Below, piece after piece: positions 61,800 to 64,000 of a DNA stretch of 64,000 nucleotides; positions within the stretch are counted from its first letter, which is position 1, and the number at the start of each line of letters is the position of its first letter. The notes beneath the pieces were generated by a model. It was not told the origin of the DNA. It worked only from the letters and a program-made list of their open reading frames with translations, and made no database searches. Origin of the DNA: Deltaproteobacteria bacterium (GTDB lineage: Bacteria > Myxococcota_A > Polyangia > Nannocystales > Nannocystaceae); assembly GCA_016709225.1 (NCBI GenBank), contig JADJEE010000002.1, positions 1,116,001 through 1,180,000 on the forward strand, written 5' to 3'. The position numbers and the translations under genes are program-made.

Positions 61800-61854
61800 G
61801 TTCCCCGCGGCGGCGCATTCGCGAAGCTTGCATGCGCCGCGCTCGACCCCCGCG

Positions 61855-62517
61855 CTACGTCGGCGCCGCGAGCCGGCCGCTCGCCGTCGACGCGGGCCTC
61901 CCGGCGCGCAGGCGTGCAAACGAGAGTGCATGGGTGGCAAGCACGAGCGGCACCACCCACAGCGGGATCACCGGCCACGGCATCACCAGCAGGCCCGCCA
62001 TCGTCTGCGGGTGATCCGAGCCGAGCAGGATCGACTGGGCGATCACGAGGACCACGAGGATGTCGGCCAGCCCGAACGCGTTCCACACCAGCCGCACCCG
62101 CATCCAGGTCGCGCTCGGCCGCGCGCCACCCATCGCCGCGATGACGGCAGTGATGCCGACCGCGATGTCGCCCCAGCCGGCGACCTCGGCGAACAGCGGA
62201 TCGAGGCGTCCATCGGCGCCGAGCGCGAGGAAGCCGGCGCCGATCGGAGCGCGGATCGCATGGAAGAGGATCAGCACGCGCACGTCGATGCTCTGTGCCA
62301 CGGTCGCGAGCGCGCCGCGGCGGCGACCCAGCAGCACCAGGGCGATCGTCGAGCTTGCGATCGCGAGCGGGACCAGCGGCCGCCGTTCGATCGTGAGCAC
62401 ACCGCTGGCGCCGAGCACGAGCGCGAGCGCGAGCCAGAGGACGAGGCCGAGGAGCACGCGCATGCGCGCGGCGATGACTGATGCGTTCATGTCGGCGAAC
62501 GCCAGTGCATCGGCCAT
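61855..62517 (-). CDS. Uncharacterised membrane protein
   Basis: A 220-residue protein with about six hydrophobic helices (e.g. VLLGLVLWLALALVLGASGV, GWGDIAVGITAVIAAMGG). Three in-frame Met (62517, 62490, 62463) are possible starts. No signature motif. It is divergent from the histidine kinase gene across a region rich in inverted repeats, so it may be a target of that two-component system. Confidence 0.72.
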   Translation of the reverse strand: MADALAFADMNASVIAARMRVLLGLVLWLALALVLGASGVLTIERRPLVPLAIASSTIALVLLGRRRGALATVAQSIDVRVLILFHAIRAPIGAGFLALGADGRLDPLFAEVAGWGDIAVGITAVIAAMGGARPSATWMRVRLVWNAFGLADILVVLVIAQSILLGSDHPQTMAGLLVMPWPVIPLWVVPLVLATHALSFARLRAGRPASTASGRLAAPT

Positions 62518-62565
62518 GCCGCAGCCGCGCCGCTTCGATTGCGGGTGGACGCGTGGGTTCGACGG

Positions 62566-62583
62566 CTGTCGGAATTCCGACAG
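62566..62583. promoter_or_regulatory. 18-base perfect palindrome, candidate operator 1
   Basis: CTGTCGGAATTCCGACAG is a perfect dyad in the divergent region between the membrane-protein gene and the histidine kinase gene. A second copy of its half-sites (CTGTCG-N6-CGACAG) starts 2 bases later. This looks like a binding site for a dimeric regulator, most simply the response regulator of the operon. Confidence 0.6.
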
Positions 62584-62584
62584 G

Positions 62585-62602
62585 CTGTCGCGGCTTCGAC
62601 AG
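62585..62602. promoter_or_regulatory. Inverted repeat with the same half-sites, candidate operator 2
   Basis: CTGTCG-CGGCTT-CGACAG: same half-sites and spacing as the palindrome at 62566, on nearly two turns of helix offset (19 bases centre to centre). Paired sites suggest cooperative binding. Confidence 0.6.
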
Positions 62603-62603
62603 A

Positions 62604-62635
62604 CTTGGGATGCGGTTCCCAAGCGCAGCGCTTGG
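62604..62635 (+). promoter_or_regulatory. Overlapping, mutually exclusive inverted repeats before the histidine kinase
   Basis: CTTGGGA-N6-TCCCAAG (62604-62623) overlaps CCAAGCGC-A-GCGCTTGG (62619-62635). The shared CCAAG can pair with the left or with the right arm but not both, so an mRNA covering it could switch between two hairpins. It ends 17 bases before the GTG at 62653. Could equally be further protein-binding dyads. Confidence 0.5.
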
Positions 62636-62652
62636 CTGCATGCTCGCCCTCG

Positions 62653-63924
62653 GTGGAAGCCCACGATCGCCTGCGCGTCGAGCAGCTGCGCGCCGCCTCG
62701 ACGGCGTTCCTGCGCCTGCGGCCGGCCGTGGTCGCTTGCGGCGTGGCGGCCAACGCCGCGTTGCTCGCGGCCACCGATGCACCGCGCTGGCAGCTCCTGC
62801 TGGTCGCGACGACCTTCGCGATCGGTCTGTCCGCGTTCACGATCGAGGCACTGGTGCTGCGTCGACGCCTGGTGAGCGAGCGCTGGCTGACGATCTCGCT
62901 GCTCGCGACCCTCGCGACGCTCGCGTTCGCGGCCGCGTGCACCGGTGGCATGGCCAGCCCACTGTTACCCGTGCTCGCGGCGCCGGTGGTCGTGGCACTG
63001 GCCGCGTTCGGCCGCAGCCGGCGCGCGCGGCTCGTGCTCGGCGCCGCAGTGATGATCGCGGCGGTGCTGCTGCTGATGCCGCCGGTGGGACCGGTGCCCG
63101 CGGCGGCCGGTCGCATCGCGGCGGTCTCGTGGCTGGTCGCGTTGGCGCTGTTCTGGCTCGCGATCGTCGGACTCGGCGATGCCCACGTGCGCACCGCGGC
63201 CGCGCTCGACGCGATGCGGCGCGGCGCGATCGTCGAGGCGGCCGCGCGCGCGAGAGAGGCCGAGGCGCTCGGGGCCAAGGTCGCCCACGAGATCCGCAAT
63301 CCGCTGACCTCGATCAAGGCGCTGGTGCAGCTCGCCGCCGCGGCGCCAGCGAGCGCACGCGAGGGTGAGCGCATGCGCGTGGCCCTGTCGGAGATCGATC
63401 GCGTCGAGCACACGCTGTCCGAGTACCTCTCGCTCGCGCGCCCCCTGACCGACGTCGCGCCCGAGCCTGTCGACCTCGTCGCGCTGCTGCGCGAGCTGGC
63501 GCTCGTGCTCGAGGCCCGTGCGGCCGAGTCCGGCGTCACGATCGCGCTCGAGATCGCCGCCACGCGGGTGTTCGCGGACCCTCGGCGGCTACGCGAGGCG
63601 CTCACCAACCTCTGCAGCAACGCGATCGAGGCGATGCCGCGCGGCGGTGTGTTGACGCTCGCGAGCGCGAGCGATGCGACGTCGGTGCACCTGCGTGTGC
63701 ACGATCAGGGCGTGGGCATGACCCACGAGGCGGCCGCGACGGCCGGCGAGCCGTTCCGCAGCGGGCGGGAGGGCGGCACCGGCCTCGGACTCGCGCTCGC
63801 CCGCAGCGTCGCGCGGATGCACGGCGGCGACCTGAGCATCGCATCCACGCCCGGGCGCGGGACCACCATCACCGTGTCGCTACCCACCGGGGGAGACCAT
63901 GGCAAAGATCCTGCTCGTCGATGA
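62653..63924 (+). CDS. Membrane sensor histidine kinase
   Basis: A 423-residue kinase. About six membrane helices span residues ~20-185 without a large periplasmic sensor domain (PilS-like layout). HisKA: KVAHEIRNPLTSIKALVQL with phospho-acceptor His-212. ATPase domain: NLCSNAIEAMPRGG (N box), VHDQGVGM (G1), GREGGTGLGLALARSV (G2). GTG at 62653 is preferred because palindromes fill the stretch upstream; ATG at 62539 would put them in coding sequence. It overlaps the response regulator gene by 26 bases, so the pair is co-translated. Confidence 0.88.
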   Translation: MEAHDRLRVEQLRAASTAFLRLRPAVVACGVAANAALLAATDAPRWQLLLVATTFAIGLSAFTIEALVLRRRLVSERWLTISLLATLATLAFAAACTGGMASPLLPVLAAPVVVALAAFGRSRRARLVLGAAVMIAAVLLLMPPVGPVPAAAGRIAAVSWLVALALFWLAIVGLGDAHVRTAAALDAMRRGAIVEAAARAREAEALGAKVAHEIRNPLTSIKALVQLAAAAPASAREGERMRVALSEIDRVEHTLSEYLSLARPLTDVAPEPVDLVALLRELALVLEARAAESGVTIALEIAATRVFADPRRLREALTNLCSNAIEAMPRGGVLTLASASDATSVHLRVHDQGVGMTHEAAATAGEPFRSGREGGTGLGLALARSVARMHGGDLSIASTPGRGTTITVSLPTGGDHGKDPARR

Positions 63925-64000
63925 CGAGCCCGCAGTGACCTACGCGCTCGGCGAGGTGCTCGAGCACCACACCACCGCCCGCGCGGGATCGGCCGAGGAG
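63899..64000 (+). CDS. Response regulator, N-terminal receiver start (runs off window)
   Basis: Only 34 codons are in the window. MAKILLVDDEPAVTYALGEV is the first strand and acidic pair (Asp-8, Asp-9) of a receiver domain. A GGGGGAGA ribosome site precedes the ATG. The output domain is beyond the window; by context with this kind of kinase an NtrC-like sigma-54 activator is common, but that is inference. Confidence 0.88.
   Translation, partial: MAKILLVDDEPAVTYALGEVLEHHTTARAGSAEE

Noticed and set aside
62631..62650. A sigma-54 promoter (TGGC-N8-GC-like) before the histidine kinase gene
   Set aside because: The GG/GC spacing fits, but transcription would start downstream of the GTG at 62653, so it cannot serve this start unless the gene begins later.

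Overview
The window is high-GC, densely coded DNA that looks like a myxobacterium of the Nannocystis/Plesiocystis type (Myxococcota, Polyangia). The main clues are many lipoproteins whose lipidated cysteine is followed by long Ser/Thr/Gly/Asp-rich linkers, six ECF sigma factors in 64 kb, two large serine/threonine kinases with TPR-type C-termini, and a putative MYXO-CTERM sorting tail on a secreted metalloprotease. This assignment comes from gene style only. No rRNA or tRNA gene was found.

Layout. 0.2-6.5 kb: AraC regulator, an ECF sigma/membrane-protein pair, and a three-gene export module (DUF1588-like CxxCH protein, lipoprotein, Tat-exported DUF1501 protein). 6.4-13.4 kb: sorted metalloprotease, thioesterase, lipoprotein, an ECF sigma factor with a kinase-TPR protein, and a small outer-envelope protein. 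13.5-17.2 kb: SUOX-fold molybdoenzyme with a PepSY membrane partner, DUF4328 protein, a CcmE-like protein with a CxxxY heme motif, and a lipoprotein esterase. 17.2-33.2 kb: an uncharacterised protein, an aspartokinase relic, an ECF sigma factor fused to a membrane anchor and exported domain, and two paralogous envelope/ECF modules. One module has the sigma factor fused to its membrane-TPR partner; the other has them as separate genes, the second frameshifted. Between the modules lie a LamG-phosphoesterase, a FrnE-like oxidoreductase and an exported pirin. 33.2-45.0 kb: small lipoproteins, LysM-MepA endopeptidase, SGNH hydrolase, PDZ protein, phosphofructokinase, P-domain lipoprotein, two GT-C membrane glycosyltransferases and a secreted protein.

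45.4-58.2 kb is a single-strand defence island read right to left: hsdR, hsdM, hsdS (with an unusual C-terminal extension), tcmP, a three-Cys DUF5131 gene, an OLD-type ATPase/nuclease, a small PD-(D/E)XK protein, and an ImmA/XRE-DUF4411 pair. Most junctions are overlaps or gaps of a few bases, so much of it is probably co-transcribed.

58.4-64 kb returns to typical myxobacterial content: a second kinase-TPR gene divergent from its paralogous ECF sigma gene, a membrane protein, and a histidine kinase/response regulator pair. The histidine kinase has an unusual run of inverted repeats in front of it, and the regulator runs off the window end.

The strongest leads for new biology are the fused versus split ECF sigma modules, the sigma factor with an exported C-terminal domain, the restriction operon carrying TcmP/DUF5131 and the extended HsdS, the orphan CxxxY CcmE, and the palindrome cluster upstream of the histidine kinase. 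Start codons are often uncertain in this GC-rich sequence; alternatives are given where they matter.
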